Positions 44,603 to 54,277 of a DNA stretch of 64,000 bases are shown here, in pieces (positions within the stretch are counted from its first letter, which is position 1; the number at the start of each line of letters is the position of its first letter). Below the pieces are notes generated by a model that worked only from the letters and a program-made list of their open reading frames with translations, did no database searches and had not been told where the DNA came from. Source of the stretch: JAHCHG01 sp041394845 (GTDB lineage Bacteria > Acidobacteriota > Blastocatellia > Pyrinomonadales > Pyrinomonadaceae); assembly GCA_041394845.1 (NCBI GenBank), contig JAWKHL010000007.1, forward strand, positions 186,001 through 250,000, given 5' to 3'. The translations under genes and the position numbers were made by a program.

Positions 44603-45124
44603 GTTTCTTTTGTTCGAGATCAGCTGTCCGAGTTCGACCAGAGCCGGAATGATGAAAATGGCGCACATCGAACCGAGGATGAGACCCGTTACGAAACGCG
44701 AAAGATGAGTGTTGTCCCAGATTCCCAAAACCCCGAGCGACCAGTCGACGCCGATCGGCACGACCGATAAAAAGAGCCAGACGCGCGGCAATGGTTCGAT
44801 CTCGTCGATCGAGCGGATCAGAGGATAGATCAGAAAACCGAAAACCAGCCCGAAATAGACCCCGAAACAACGCGAACAAACGGCCAGTTGGTTTCCGACC
44901 AGATAAAACGAGCGTTCCGGCATCTGATGACACAGAAATCTGAAGAATTTATAGAGCGGTTCCGAAAGACCGGTCCAGCCGTTCGACCGGGCAATTGGCG
45001 CCAGCAGGATCAGAAACATCCAGCCGACCACCGCCAGACCGGAACCGGCCCAGATTTTGTACGCCCGTTTTCGATTGGCTTTTAAGACCGCCTGCGGATT
45101 GTAATTTTCGATTTCTGTCGCCAT
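44582..45124 (-). CDS. DUF2085-family integral membrane protein
   Basis: A protein of about 180 residues with four to five transmembrane helices. The DUF2085 signature sits in the first loop: YKFFRFLCHQMPERSFYLVG, then NQLAVCSRCFGVYFGLVFG, with the CHQ and CSRC cysteines and the YxG turn. The family is widespread but functionally uncharacterised; the paired Cys suggest metal or redox chemistry at the membrane surface. ATG 45124 gives MATEIENYNPQ; an in-frame ATG at 45157 would add 11 residues, and I cannot decide between them from ribosome binding sites. It is divergent from the CHAT gene at 45412. Confidence 0.85.
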   Translation of the reverse strand: MATEIENYNPQAVLKANRKRAYKIWAGSGLAVVGWMFLILLAPIARSNGWTGLSEPLYKFFRFLCHQMPERSFYLVGNQLAVCSRCFGVYFGLVFGFLIYPLIRSIDEIEPLPRVWLFLSVVPIGVDWSLGVLGIWDNTHLSRFVTGLILGSMCAIFIIPALVELGQLISNKRNKKGLPV

Positions 45125-45411
45125 AGGCTCAAAGAATATATACGGTTCGATGACCATTATATTTCAGATCGGGAAATTTTTAAAAATTCCGCACAAGTTA
45201 CGCCCTCCATTAATGGTGAAAATCACCCGGCAATGTGGCCGAAAAAACACCTTCGTCCGCCAAATCGCCGGAGTTAGCGCAAATTTCCCGAAACCGGAGT
45301 GTCATAATATTTTCTCACTTTGAAAATAACTTTCCCAAAAGCCGCCATTTCGCATATGATTTGTGAAAACCGCCGCTAATCCCTCATCGTTTGAAAAGGA
45401 GAAACCGGATT

Positions 45412-48400
45412 ATGTTTTCTTGCCAAAAGATTTTTTTGACCATCGCCGTATTGGTTTGCGGGTCCGTTGTTGCCGCCGGTCAAACCCCGGATGAAAAGGC
45501 CCTCGAACTGAAGACGCCGATCGAGCGGGAGATATCCGGGAACCAGGCGCATTCCTTTTCGATCGAAGCGGGCCGCGGGGATTTCATCCGGGTCGCCGTT
45601 CGGCAGAAAAATGTCGATGTCGGTTTGACGCTTTACGGCCCCGGCGGCGAAAAGATCTACGAAGTGGATAATTCGAACGGCCGCGAGGAGCCGGAGAGGA
45701 TCTCTCTGATCGCCGATGCCGACTCCCGGTTTCGGCTGGATGTGCGGTTCGTCGGAAAATTGAGCGGGCATTCGGCCGGAAAAGATTATCTGATCGAACT
45801 CGAAACCAAACGGACGCCGACCGCCGAAGACCGGGCCCGGTTAAAGGCCGAGAGACTGTATGATCGGGCCAATTTGCTGAGATTTTCCCCCGAAGCCGAA
45901 TCCCGGCGCAATTCTCTGGAGGTCTTCGCCGAATCCGCCCGGTTGTTTTCCGAGGCCGGAGACCAGACGGGCGAAGCCTTCGCCTATTACGCCCTCGGGC
46001 AGATCAACAGCCTTTTGAGCAATTTTGCCGACTCCCGGAACAATCACGAAAAAGCCGCCTTGATCTTTCGCCGGATCGAAGATTGGCCGGCCTACGCCCG
46101 TGCGATCACCGATCAGGCCTCGATCCATTTTTTTGAGGAGGATCTGGATCGGGCGGAGGAACTTTGCCTCGAAGCGATGCGGGTTTTTCAAAATTTGGGC
46201 GACCGTCGGGGCGAGGCCGAGATAATCGGCAATCTGGGGGCGATCTTCGATAAAAGGAATCAGCCGCGCCGCGCTCTCGAACAGTACCTTAGGGCCCTGC
46301 CCCTGCTTCAGGCCGAAGGCGACCGGAGGGGAGAATCCTCGGTCTTTTCGAATATCGGATCGACCTACGACGATCTGGGCGAACCGTTCGCCGCCCTCGA
46401 AAACTACGAAAAGGCTCTTTCAATCCGTCGCGATCTCGGGGACGAGCGGACCGAGGCCTACACCCTGGCCAATATGTCGATCGTTCTCAAAGGGCTCGGG
46501 CAGTACGAACGGGCGATCGAGGCCAGCCGACGGGCCTTCGGAATTTTCGAGCGGATCGGACAGGTTTACGGCATGGCCGCCTGTCTGAACATTCTCGGGG
46601 GGATCAATGACGATTTAAACGACACTGAAAAGGCGCTCGAATATTACGAAAAATCCCTCGGTCTCAACCGCCGGATCAAAAACAAAAGCGGCGAAGCGGC
46701 GATCCTTAACAACATGGCCACGATCAAGATCAAAGAGGGCGAAACGGAAAAGGCGCTGGAATTTTTATCGGAAAGTCTCGGGATTTTCAGCGAAACCGGA
46801 AACCGGCGCGACGAGGGACGCGTTTTGGTCAAGATCGGCGAAACCTGGCTGAAAAAGGGCGACCCGGAAAAAGCCCTCGAATATTTCGAACGGGTTTTGC
46901 CCCTCTGGAAGGAGGTGGAGGATCGCAGTTGGGAGGCCGAGACCCTCTTTTCCATGGGCGAGGCCTTTCGGCTTCGGCGCAACCCGGATAAATCCCGCGA
47001 ATACTTTTTAAGGTCGCTGGAGATCAGGCGCGAATTGAAGGAAAGTCAGGCCGAGTCCATGTCGCTGTTCGGGCTGGCCAGGGCCGAAAAAGATTCCGGC
47101 AGTCCGGTCCGGGCGCAGGAGCGGATCGAACAGGCGATCGGCATTTTGGAGGGACTGCGAAGCAATATCTCGCGCCGGGATCTTCGCAATCTGTTCATTT
47201 CTTCGAGACAGGATTTTTACGAATTTTACATCAACCTGCTGATCGAAAGACACGGGCGGGAGCCGAAAAAGGGCTTCGACGCGCTGGCTTTTGAAATAAG
47301 CGAGCGGGCCCGCGCCAGAAGTTTGCTGGAATCGCTCGGCGAGAGCCGTTTTGACATTCGCTCCGGGGTTTCGCCGGAACTTCTTGAGAGGGAAAATCAT
47401 CTTCGCCGGATCGTCAATTCCAAAGATTCTCTGCGGCTTTCGGCTCTCGCCGCCAAACAGACCGGAAAAGCGGCTGATTTCGAAAAGGAGCTCGACGGAC
47501 TGATCGCCGAATACCGGGAAGTGCAGGCCAAGATCCGGGCGGAAAACCCGCGCTTTGCCGCATTGACTCAGCCGGAGGTCGTTTCTCTGAAGAAAATTCA
47601 GAATGAAATTCTGGACCAAAATACCGTTCTGCTGGAATATTTTTTGGGCGATCGGCAAAGCCTTCTGTTCGTCGTTACTCAGGATTCGCTTCAAACGATC
47701 AAATTGCCGCCCCGGCAAGAGATCAAAGAAGCGGTTCGGCTTTTTCTGGAAAATGTCAGGTCTCCCGGGCGGATTGATCCCGGAACCGGTTCCGGGGAAA
47801 CCGAGCGGAGTTTGAAGACGGCCCCGGCCCGATTGAAAAAGGCGAGAGAGGATTTGAGCCGGATGATCCTGGCTCCGGCCGGCCGATGGATCGCCGGAAA
47901 CAAACGCCTGCTGATCGTCGCTTCCGGTTCTCTTCAATACATCCCGTTTGCCGGGCTGGAAAGCTCCGGAGCAAAAAGCGACCGGTCGGCGGGCGAGAGA
48001 GCTGTTGACCCGAAAAACGATCCCCGTTTTTTGATCGAGACCAATGAGGTCGTCGTTTTGCCCTCGGTTTCGGTGCTGGCGGCCCTGAGAGAAAAGCGTC
48101 GGTCTTCGGCAAAGGGCGCGGCTGAGATGATCGCCGTCGTGGCCGACCCGGTTTTCGGGATCGACGATGTCCGTTTGAAAAACGCGACCGACAAGAGAGC
48201 GGCCGACAAAGGGAATGCTTCGGGAGCAGAATCCGGTCTCCCGCGCAGGCTTTATTCGAGTTTTTCACGGCTTCGTTTCAGTCGCCGCGAGGCCGAAACG
48301 ATCGCCGGTCTGGCCCCGGAGCGACAGAGATTGCTGGCACTCGATTTCAGGGCCAATCTGGAAACCGTCAGAAGCGAGAGCTTTAAAAAGGCCCGTTTCG

Positions 48401-48852
48401 TTCATTTCGCCACGCACGGGATAGTCAACAGCGAACTTCCCGAACTCTCCGGAGTGGTTCTCTCACTGGTCGATGAAAACGGTCAGACCAGAGACGGGTT
48501 CCTCCGTCTGCACGACATCTACAATCTTCAGTTGGAAGCGGATCTGGTGGTTTTGAGCGCCTGCGAGACGGCTCTCGGGAAAGAGATCCGGGGCGAAGGG
48601 ATCGTCGGATTGACGCGGGGGTTCATGTACGCCGGAGCGTCGGACGTGGTGGCCAGTTTGTGGAAGGTGGATGACCGGGCGACGGCCGATCTGATGGAGC
48701 GGTTTTACCGGAAAATGCTAAAGGACAAACTGCCTCCGGCCGATGCCCTGCGTCAGGCCCAGATCTCGATGATCCGCGACGAAACCTTCGGACATCCTTT
48801 TTACTGGGCCGGTTTCGTCCTGCAGGGCGACTGGAGGCTTCCGGAGCGTTGA
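45412..48852 (+). CDS. secreted TPR-CHAT (caspase-like) protein 1
   Basis: A protein of 1146 residues. A signal peptide (1-24, ending AAGQ) is followed by a PPC-like beta-sandwich (about 30-130: EREISGNQAHSFSIEAGRGD to KDYLIELE). About ten tetratricopeptide repeats (155-580) carry the usual ALGxxxxxLGxxxxAxxxYEKAL pattern. A helical linker and a C-terminal CHAT domain (about 790-1146) complete it. The CHAT dyad is His1002 (HFATHGIVNS) and Cys1051 (VVLSACETALG), both intact, so it should be an active caspase-fold cysteine protease. AAAAGGAG precedes the ATG. It opens the plus-strand block with sigma, anti-sigma-like and CHAT 2 genes. Part of the CHAT domain is identical in DNA to CHAT 2. Confidence 0.93.
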   Translation: MFSCQKIFLTIAVLVCGSVVAAGQTPDEKALELKTPIEREISGNQAHSFSIEAGRGDFIRVAVRQKNVDVGLTLYGPGGEKIYEVDNSNGREEPERISLIADADSRFRLDVRFVGKLSGHSAGKDYLIELETKRTPTAEDRARLKAERLYDRANLLRFSPEAESRRNSLEVFAESARLFSEAGDQTGEAFAYYALGQINSLLSNFADSRNNHEKAALIFRRIEDWPAYARAITDQASIHFFEEDLDRAEELCLEAMRVFQNLGDRRGEAEIIGNLGAIFDKRNQPRRALEQYLRALPLLQAEGDRRGESSVFSNIGSTYDDLGEPFAALENYEKALSIRRDLGDERTEAYTLANMSIVLKGLGQYERAIEASRRAFGIFERIGQVYGMAACLNILGGINDDLNDTEKALEYYEKSLGLNRRIKNKSGEAAILNNMATIKIKEGETEKALEFLSESLGIFSETGNRRDEGRVLVKIGETWLKKGDPEKALEYFERVLPLWKEVEDRSWEAETLFSMGEAFRLRRNPDKSREYFLRSLEIRRELKESQAESMSLFGLARAEKDSGSPVRAQERIEQAIGILEGLRSNISRRDLRNLFISSRQDFYEFYINLLIERHGREPKKGFDALAFEISERARARSLLESLGESRFDIRSGVSPELLERENHLRRIVNSKDSLRLSALAAKQTGKAADFEKELDGLIAEYREVQAKIRAENPRFAALTQPEVVSLKKIQNEILDQNTVLLEYFLGDRQSLLFVVTQDSLQTIKLPPRQEIKEAVRLFLENVRSPGRIDPGTGSGETERSLKTAPARLKKAREDLSRMILAPAGRWIAGNKRLLIVASGSLQYIPFAGLESSGAKSDRSAGERAVDPKNDPRFLIETNEVVVLPSVSVLAALREKRRSSAKGAAEMIAVVADPVFGIDDVRLKNATDKRAADKGNASGAESGLPRRLYSSFSRLRFSRREAETIAGLAPERQRLLALDFRANLETVRSESFKKARFVHFATHGIVNSELPELSGVVLSLVDENGQTRDGFLRLHDIYNLQLEADLVVLSACETALGKEIRGEGIVGLTRGFMYAGASDVVASLWKVDDRATADLMERFYRKMLKDKLPPADALRQAQISMIRDETFGHPFYWAGFVLQGDWRLPER

Positions 48853-49066
48853 AACAGGTCGGTCCGTAATTTTTTTCGCATTATGCCCGAAAGACGACCG
48901 AACCCGACCCGGTTTTGTGGAACCGATCCGGGAAAGCCTTTCTCTAATGACCTAAACCATGTTGGCTGAGGCGTTTAGCCGGAAGGTTGGAGGGGGCGGG
49001 CTCTTTTCCCTCCGGAGCCGAAACAGCCTTAATCCCACCTTTATTTTCGGCTTTCTCAAACCGGAC

Positions 49067-49092
49067 CGACACAAAAAACTGAAAAATACCAG
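49067..49092 (+). promoter_or_regulatory. ECF-type promoter motif, copy 1 (upstream of the sigma gene)
   Basis: CGACACA, 14 bases, ACCAG. This is the most diverged of five copies (A-rich spacer instead of TTTT), but heptamer and spacing are exact. It lies 139 bases upstream of the sigma factor start, consistent with autoregulation. The rest of the 378-base gap after the CHAT 1 gene shows no gene. Confidence 0.55.
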
Positions 49093-49230
49093 TAAAAGTT
49101 GGGGTATAATTTTATGCAAACGGGTCGGAAAAGAATTTTGCAAGCGATTTTGAGGCGTAAAAGAAGATCGTTGATTTTGTAAAATCCTCAACGTTTTCCG
49201 AACGTTTGGCAATCACCGGGATCAGATCAA

Positions 49231-49818
49231 GTGGAGAGCGCGACCATCACAAAATGGCAATTGACCGAGACTGCGTTTGATAAATTGCTGGCGGCTCTGG
49301 CCGAGGACCGCGAGACGGCCGGCGAAAAATACCTCCTGCTCAAAAAAAACCTGATCCGTTTTTTCGAGGTGCGCGGCATCGGCGGGGCGGAAGACGCCGC
49401 CGATGAGGTCATCAATCGTCTGGCCAAAAAGCTCGACTTTGGCGACCAAATAGAAAATCCGAACACCTACGCTCTGGGCATCGCCCGGCTGGTGGTCCTC
49501 GAACTGCGCAAATCTCCCGCTCAGAAAACCTCCAACGAACTGCCCGAGATCGGCGTCGCTCCGGTCGATGAGGAAAAACTCGCGCGCGAGGCCGAACTGT
49601 CCTGTCTGGACGAATGTCTGGATGATCTGGCGGAGGAAAACAAGCGGATCATCGTCGGTTATTATCAGGGCGAACGGCGCGAAAAGATCGAAAACCGGCA
49701 GCGCCTCGGCGACGAACTGGGCATTCCGAACAACGCCCTGAGGAGCCGTGCCGTGCGCCTTCGGGGCAAGCTGGAAAGCTGTATCAGAGGCTGTTTGCGA
49801 AAAAAAAATATTAAATGA
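49231..49818 (+). CDS. ECF-like sigma-70 family RNA polymerase sigma factor
   Basis: A 195-residue protein with sigma region 2 (about 40-100: KKNLIRFFEVRGIGGAEDAA, DEVINRLAKKL, NPNTYALGIARLV) and region 4 (about 130-190: LDDLAEENKRIIVGYYQGER, RLGDELGIPNNALRSRAVRLR, a helix-turn-helix). There is no region 1 or 3, as in ECF factors. The start is GTG at 49231. The gene is followed at 97 bases by a membrane protein that fits an anti-sigma factor. The shared promoter motif in front of this gene and four other genes of the block suggests that they form its regulon. Which signal activates it cannot be read from the sequence. Confidence 0.88.
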   Translation: MESATITKWQLTETAFDKLLAALAEDRETAGEKYLLLKKNLIRFFEVRGIGGAEDAADEVINRLAKKLDFGDQIENPNTYALGIARLVVLELRKSPAQKTSNELPEIGVAPVDEEKLAREAELSCLDECLDDLAEENKRIIVGYYQGERREKIENRQRLGDELGIPNNALRSRAVRLRGKLESCIRGCLRKKNIK

Positions 49819-49827
49819 CGTTTTTGA

Positions 49828-49853
49828 CCGACACATTTTGCGCAAATTTGTCA
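49828..49853 (+). promoter_or_regulatory. ECF-type promoter motif, copy 2
   Basis: CGACACA, 14 bases (TTTTGCGCAAATTT), GTCAG, followed by ATATAAGTGAGGGG. It sits 62 bases before the anti-sigma-like gene. GTC in the -10 region and the invariant spacing are what ECF sigma promoters show. Confidence 0.65.
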
Positions 49854-49915
49854 GATATAAGTGAGGGGACAATTTGCGGCGTTCGTTTGGCCGGCCCCGA
49901 AAGGGAAAAATACTG

Positions 49916-50932
49916 ATGAAACAGGAATCGGAAAATGAAAAACAGATCGTCGCTTACCTGCTGGGCGAAATGACCGGAGGTGAGCGCGACGAGTTCGAAG
50001 AGAGACTTTTTCTCGACGAAGGCCTGAGCCTTCTGGTCGATGACGCCGAGAACGATCTGATCGACGCTTATCTTCTCGGGGAACTCGGCGCGGGCGAGCG
50101 GGCGAGATTCGAAGGATTTTACCTGACAGATGAATCGCGCCGTGAAAAAGTGCGCTCGGCAGGGGTTTTGCAGACCGAGCTTTTCAACCGAAAGGAGGAA
50201 GCCCCGACGGTCATCGCCAGCACGGCCGGGCAGTCTGTCTCTTTTTGGGAATCGGTCAGAGCCTTCTTTCGTCCGCCCAATCTGGTCTGGGCCGGCGGTC
50301 TGGCGGCCGTGATTTTAATGCTTTTGCTTGGCGGACTCTGGTTTGCTTCCGCGCCGGATGAGCCGAAGAGAGCCGGCGGCGATGAAAACCAAATCCAGCC
50401 AAACCCATCGCCGCCGGTTTCCCCGCTCCCGCCACTGCCGGAGGAAACTCGGGAGAATCCTTTGCCGGAAAAAACGCCGGTCCCCGATTCAAAGCCGGAA
50501 AACCGGAAGCCGCCCGTTTCCGACCGTCAACAACCCGTCAAACGGCCCGCGCCGACTCCTTCAAAACCGGCGCCGAAACCTGTCGAGCGGCCCCGGGGAA
50601 TCTTCGCCTTTACGCTCTTTCCGCCGCTCCGAAGCAGCGAACGCCCGGTTATGAAGATCCCTTCTTCGACCCGCACCGTTCGGCTTCAACTGCTGGATAA
50701 TTTCGGTCAGAAATACGTTAAATATCTGCTGGAATTAAATGACAGCGGCGGCGGTCAGGTCTGGAGCCGGGAAGTCGTGGCGACCGCCAAACGCCCGCAA
50801 AAATCGATCACCGTCGGGATTCCGGCCGAAAGATTAAAAGCCGACTCCTACGAACTGGCCGTCAGCGGGATCTCGGAAGACGGGAGCGTGGAAGACATAG
50901 GGTTTTACAATTTCATCGTTGAGAGAAAATAA
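49916..50932 (+). CDS. membrane-anchored anti-sigma-like protein with Pro-rich linker
   Basis: A 338-residue single-pass protein. The cytoplasmic N-terminus (1-120) begins QIVAYLLGEMTGGERDEFEE and repeats a related AYLLGELGAGERARFEGFYL at about 51-70. These are two helical modules like those of zinc-finger-type anti-sigma factors, though the HxxxCxxC zinc site is missing. A transmembrane helix follows (about 123-144), then a Pro-rich periplasmic spacer (155-230) and a beta-rich C-terminal domain (235-338) ending YNFIVERK. The place after an ECF sigma gene supports an anti-sigma role, but the double module without zinc is unusual. I start at ATG 49916, behind AAAGGGA. Confidence 0.7.
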   Translation: MKQESENEKQIVAYLLGEMTGGERDEFEERLFLDEGLSLLVDDAENDLIDAYLLGELGAGERARFEGFYLTDESRREKVRSAGVLQTELFNRKEEAPTVIASTAGQSVSFWESVRAFFRPPNLVWAGGLAAVILMLLLGGLWFASAPDEPKRAGGDENQIQPNPSPPVSPLPPLPEETRENPLPEKTPVPDSKPENRKPPVSDRQQPVKRPAPTPSKPAPKPVERPRGIFAFTLFPPLRSSERPVMKIPSSTRTVRLQLLDNFGQKYVKYLLELNDSGGGQVWSREVVATAKRPQKSITVGIPAERLKADSYELAVSGISEDGSVEDIGFYNFIVERK

Positions 50933-51000
50933 GCTTTTTCGGGAAGATCGAAACCGGAGCGATCATTTCCCCGGTCGAATTTTGAAGGAGGTTTTTGAAG

Positions 51001-54000
51001 ATGCTGAAGAAAGGTTTGGTCCTCGGAGCGCTGTTTTGTGTTTGTCTGATAAATGTTTTTGCCCAGGATGAGCGAAAAAACGAGGCCGAACGGATCTTTG
51101 CCGAAGCCGAAACTCTGCGCAAAAGCAACCGGGCCGAGGACCGGCGTCTGGCCATCGGCAAATACGAAGAGACCATTCCAATCTTCAACCAACTGGAAAT
51201 GGCGGACCGCGAGGCCGAGGCTTTTAACAACATCGGCTATCTTTACGCCGGTCTGGGGGAGTTCGAAAAATCTCTCAGCAACCTCGAAAAATCGCTGACC
51301 ATCAGTCGGCGGGTCGAAAATCAAAAACTCCAGATAGTCGCCATGCTCAATCAAACCCGCTCATTGAGGGCTTTGGGGCGAAACCCGGAAGCCATTGAGC
51401 GGGTTAAAGAGGCTCTGGAGATCAGCCGGGCGATCGGCGACAGGGAAAAAGAAGCCGCCGCCCTCAACAATCTCGGCGTGACTTTTTTCGCCGACGGCAA
51501 AATACAGGAATCGCTCGAACATTTTCAATCGGCCGCCGCGATCTTCGGGGACCTGGGCAAGAGCGGGCCGCAAGCCTCCCTGCTGAACAATCTGGGATTG
51601 ATCAACCGCCTGCTGGGAAATCAGGAAGAGGCCGTCGAGCAATATCTCAAGGCTTTGGAGATCTTTCGCCGGGAGAAAAACCTGGCCGGCGAAGCGGACG
51701 TTTCGATCAATCTTTCGGCCGCCTACACCGATTCGTTCCAAACCGCCGAGGCGATGGAGAGTTTCGAGCGGGCCTTGTCGATCTTCCGCCAGATGGGCAA
51801 CCGGCAAAGAGAGGCCGTGGTTCACAACAACATCGGGGTTTTTTACAACAATCTGGGCGATTATCCGCGGGCGAAGGATCACTATCTGCGTTCGGCCGAG
51901 ATCGCCCGCGACATCGGCGACCGGCGGAATTACGCCTCGGCTTTGAAGAATCTGGGCATTCTTTATCTCAATTTGAACGAGCCGGACAAGGCTCTGGAGG
52001 ACCTCAGTCGCGGCTTGGAACTGAGCCGCGAGGTCAAAAACAAGATCGACGAGGGCTGGATTCTCAACAACCTCGGATTGGTTCACGATAAAAAAGGCGA
52101 GAGCGAAAAGGCCATCGGGTTTATGGAACAGTCGCTCGAAATTCTGCGCGAGGTCGGCAACCGCGAGGGCGAAGCCCACACCTTAAACAGCCTCGGTTGG
52201 GTGCTTTACCGGGCGGGCGAAAAGGAAAAGGCGCTGGAGAGTTACAACGCCTCGCTGGAGATCAACCGCGATCTGATCAAACCGAGCGAGGAGGCCAAGG
52301 TTCTGCTGGGCATCGCCCGCATCGAGCGCGATCTGGGCAACCGCGAGGCCGCCCGCACCGCCATCGAACAGTCGATCGAACAGATCGAGGCTCTCAGGAC
52401 CGGGATCCCGATGCAGGATCTGCGCTCTTCGTATTTCTCTTTGAGCAAGGATTCCTATGATTTTTACATTGATCTGCTTCTGGGAAACGGGGACGGACCG
52501 CCCCCGCCGGAAAATGTGGTTCACGCCTTCGAGATCAGCGAGCAAACCCGCGCCCGCAGTCTGCTCGAAACTCTGATCGAGTCGCGCACCGAGATCCGGC
52601 GGGGCGTCGATCCCGAACTCCTCAAACGCGAGCGGGCTTTGCAACATCGCCTGAACGCCCGCGAGCAATATCGAATGAGGCTTCTGCGGAACAAATCGAA
52701 ACCGGAACTGATCGAAACGATCGAAAAAGATCTTCGCTCTCTGATCGATGAATACGAACAGGTTCGCGCCCGGATCCGGACCCGGAGTCCGGCCTACGCC
52801 GCTCTGGTTCAGCCGCGCCCGATGAGCCTTCGGGAGATCCGGCAAGAGGTTCTCGATCCCGACACGGTTCTGCTCGAATATTCGCTGGGAGAGAAAAACA
52901 GCTATCTCTGGACGGTCACCAAAGACTCGATCGCATCTCACACGCTTCCCGAAAGCTCGGAGATCGAAGCGGTAACGCGCCGTTTTTATCGGGCTTTGAA
53001 CGCGCGGAACATTTTTTCGCCAAATGAAACGGCCGATCAGCGGACGAAACGAATCGCTCTGGCCGACAGCGAACTGGCCGGCGCCGCCGAGGCGCTGAGC
53101 CGGATGATCATTCCCGGCGACATCGCCGAATTCGGCCAAAAACGCCTGTTGATAGTCGCCGACGGGGTCTTGCAATACATTCCTTTCGGGGCCTTGAGGG
53201 TTCCGGCCGGCAAAAGTCGGAAAGCCCGTTTTCTGATCGAAACCAACGAGATCATCAATCTGCCGTCGGCTTCGGCGCTGGCGGTCCTGCGAAAGACCAG
53301 ACGGGTCAAAAGGGCCGAACCGAAAGAACTGATAGCGGTTCTGGCCGATCCGGTCTTCAGCACCGATGATGTTCGGGTCAAGATCATGGCCGGAAAATCG
53401 AAGACCCGGCCCGACGGTGCGAATAACCTGCAGGTGCAGGCCGGTCTTCTGCCTCCGCGTCTGCGTTCGGATTTTTCGCGGCTTCGTTTCAGTCGCCGCG
53501 AGGCCGAGATGATCGCCCGCCTCGTTCCCGATGAACGGAAGTTCGTGGCGCTTGATTTCGCCGCTAACATGGATTCGATTCACAATCAAAAATTCAACGG
53601 CGCCCGGATCATTCATCTGGCCACGCACGGGATAGTCAACAGCGAACTTCCCGAACTCTCCGGAGTGGTTCTCTCACTGGTCGATGAAAACGGTCAGACC
53701 AGAGACGGGTTCCTCCGTCTGCACGACATCTACAATCTTCAGTTGGAAGCGGATCTGGTGGTTTTGAGCGCCTGCGAGACGGCTCTCGGGAAAGAGATCC
53801 GGGGCGAAGGGATCGTCGGATTGACGCGGGGGTTCATGTACGCCGGAGCGTCGGACGTGGTGGCCAGTTTGTGGAAGGTGGATGACCGGGCGACGGCCGA
53901 TCTGATGAAGCGGTTTTACCAGTATCTGCTCAAAGAAAACCGAACTCCGGCCGATGCCCTGCGTCAGGCCCAGATCTCGATGCTCAAAGAAAGTCCCACC

Positions 54001-54051
54001 AGCAACCCCTATCATTGGGCCGCTTTTACTCTTCAGGGAGATTGGAAATAG
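51001..54051 (+). CDS. secreted TPR-CHAT (caspase-like) protein 2
   Basis: A protein of 1016 residues with a signal peptide (MLKKGLVLGALFCVCLINVF, ending FAQ), about eleven tetratricopeptide repeats (25-480) and a C-terminal CHAT domain (about 660-1016). The dyad is His876 (LATHGIVNS) and Cys925 (LSACETALG). Unlike CHAT 1 it lacks the PPC-like domain at the N-terminus. AAGGAGG lies ten bases before the ATG at 51001; the in-frame TTG at 50995 is less likely. The proteins diverge over most of their length but share a 287-bp DNA tract (53621-53907) with CHAT 1. Active caspase-fold proteases with TPRs usually act on a partner held by the repeats; that partner is unknown here. Confidence 0.93.
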   Translation: MLKKGLVLGALFCVCLINVFAQDERKNEAERIFAEAETLRKSNRAEDRRLAIGKYEETIPIFNQLEMADREAEAFNNIGYLYAGLGEFEKSLSNLEKSLTISRRVENQKLQIVAMLNQTRSLRALGRNPEAIERVKEALEISRAIGDREKEAAALNNLGVTFFADGKIQESLEHFQSAAAIFGDLGKSGPQASLLNNLGLINRLLGNQEEAVEQYLKALEIFRREKNLAGEADVSINLSAAYTDSFQTAEAMESFERALSIFRQMGNRQREAVVHNNIGVFYNNLGDYPRAKDHYLRSAEIARDIGDRRNYASALKNLGILYLNLNEPDKALEDLSRGLELSREVKNKIDEGWILNNLGLVHDKKGESEKAIGFMEQSLEILREVGNREGEAHTLNSLGWVLYRAGEKEKALESYNASLEINRDLIKPSEEAKVLLGIARIERDLGNREAARTAIEQSIEQIEALRTGIPMQDLRSSYFSLSKDSYDFYIDLLLGNGDGPPPPENVVHAFEISEQTRARSLLETLIESRTEIRRGVDPELLKRERALQHRLNAREQYRMRLLRNKSKPELIETIEKDLRSLIDEYEQVRARIRTRSPAYAALVQPRPMSLREIRQEVLDPDTVLLEYSLGEKNSYLWTVTKDSIASHTLPESSEIEAVTRRFYRALNARNIFSPNETADQRTKRIALADSELAGAAEALSRMIIPGDIAEFGQKRLLIVADGVLQYIPFGALRVPAGKSRKARFLIETNEIINLPSASALAVLRKTRRVKRAEPKELIAVLADPVFSTDDVRVKIMAGKSKTRPDGANNLQVQAGLLPPRLRSDFSRLRFSRREAEMIARLVPDERKFVALDFAANMDSIHNQKFNGARIIHLATHGIVNSELPELSGVVLSLVDENGQTRDGFLRLHDIYNLQLEADLVVLSACETALGKEIRGEGIVGLTRGFMYAGASDVVASLWKVDDRATADLMKRFYQYLLKENRTPADALRQAQISMLKESPTSNPYHWAAFTLQGDWK

Positions 54052-54052
54052 A

Positions 54053-54162
54053 TCGATTTCGGATTTTGGGTTTTGGATTTTGGATTTGTTCAAAAGCCTG
54101 AAATTCAGGGCCTGAAATTCGAAATAATTCTCAATCCAAAATCCAAAACCCAAAATCTAAAA
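54053..54162. repeat. inverted pair of TTTYGGA heptamer arrays
   Basis: The left array (54055-54088) and the right array (54133-54160) are complementary and lie between the CHAT 2 stop and promoter motif copy 3. Only about ten bases separate the right arm from the -35-like CGACACA. Confidence 0.8.
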
Positions 54163-54169
54163 AAAAATG

Positions 54170-54195
54170 CGACACATTTTCGTGCCGTTTGTCAG
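54170..54195 (+). promoter_or_regulatory. ECF-type promoter motif, copy 3
   Basis: CGACACA, 14 bases (TTTTCGTGCCGTTT), GTCAG. It lies 82 bases before the first beta-sandwich paralog. The downstream TATAAGTGAGG element is less well kept here. Confidence 0.65.
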
Positions 54196-54277
54196 ATGAA
54201 ATCGAAAGGCGAATTTGAGGGTCCTTTCGAGGAAGGATTCTCAAAGGAGAATCGAAGAAAAAATTAGGAGAAAAAAA

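Noticed and set aside
52183..53628. Long minus-strand frame inside CHAT 2 (also 14261-15355 inside tamB and 21312-22106 inside clpC).
   Set aside because: Antisense shadows in genes with strong third-position GC bias. No ribosome binding site or recognisable product.
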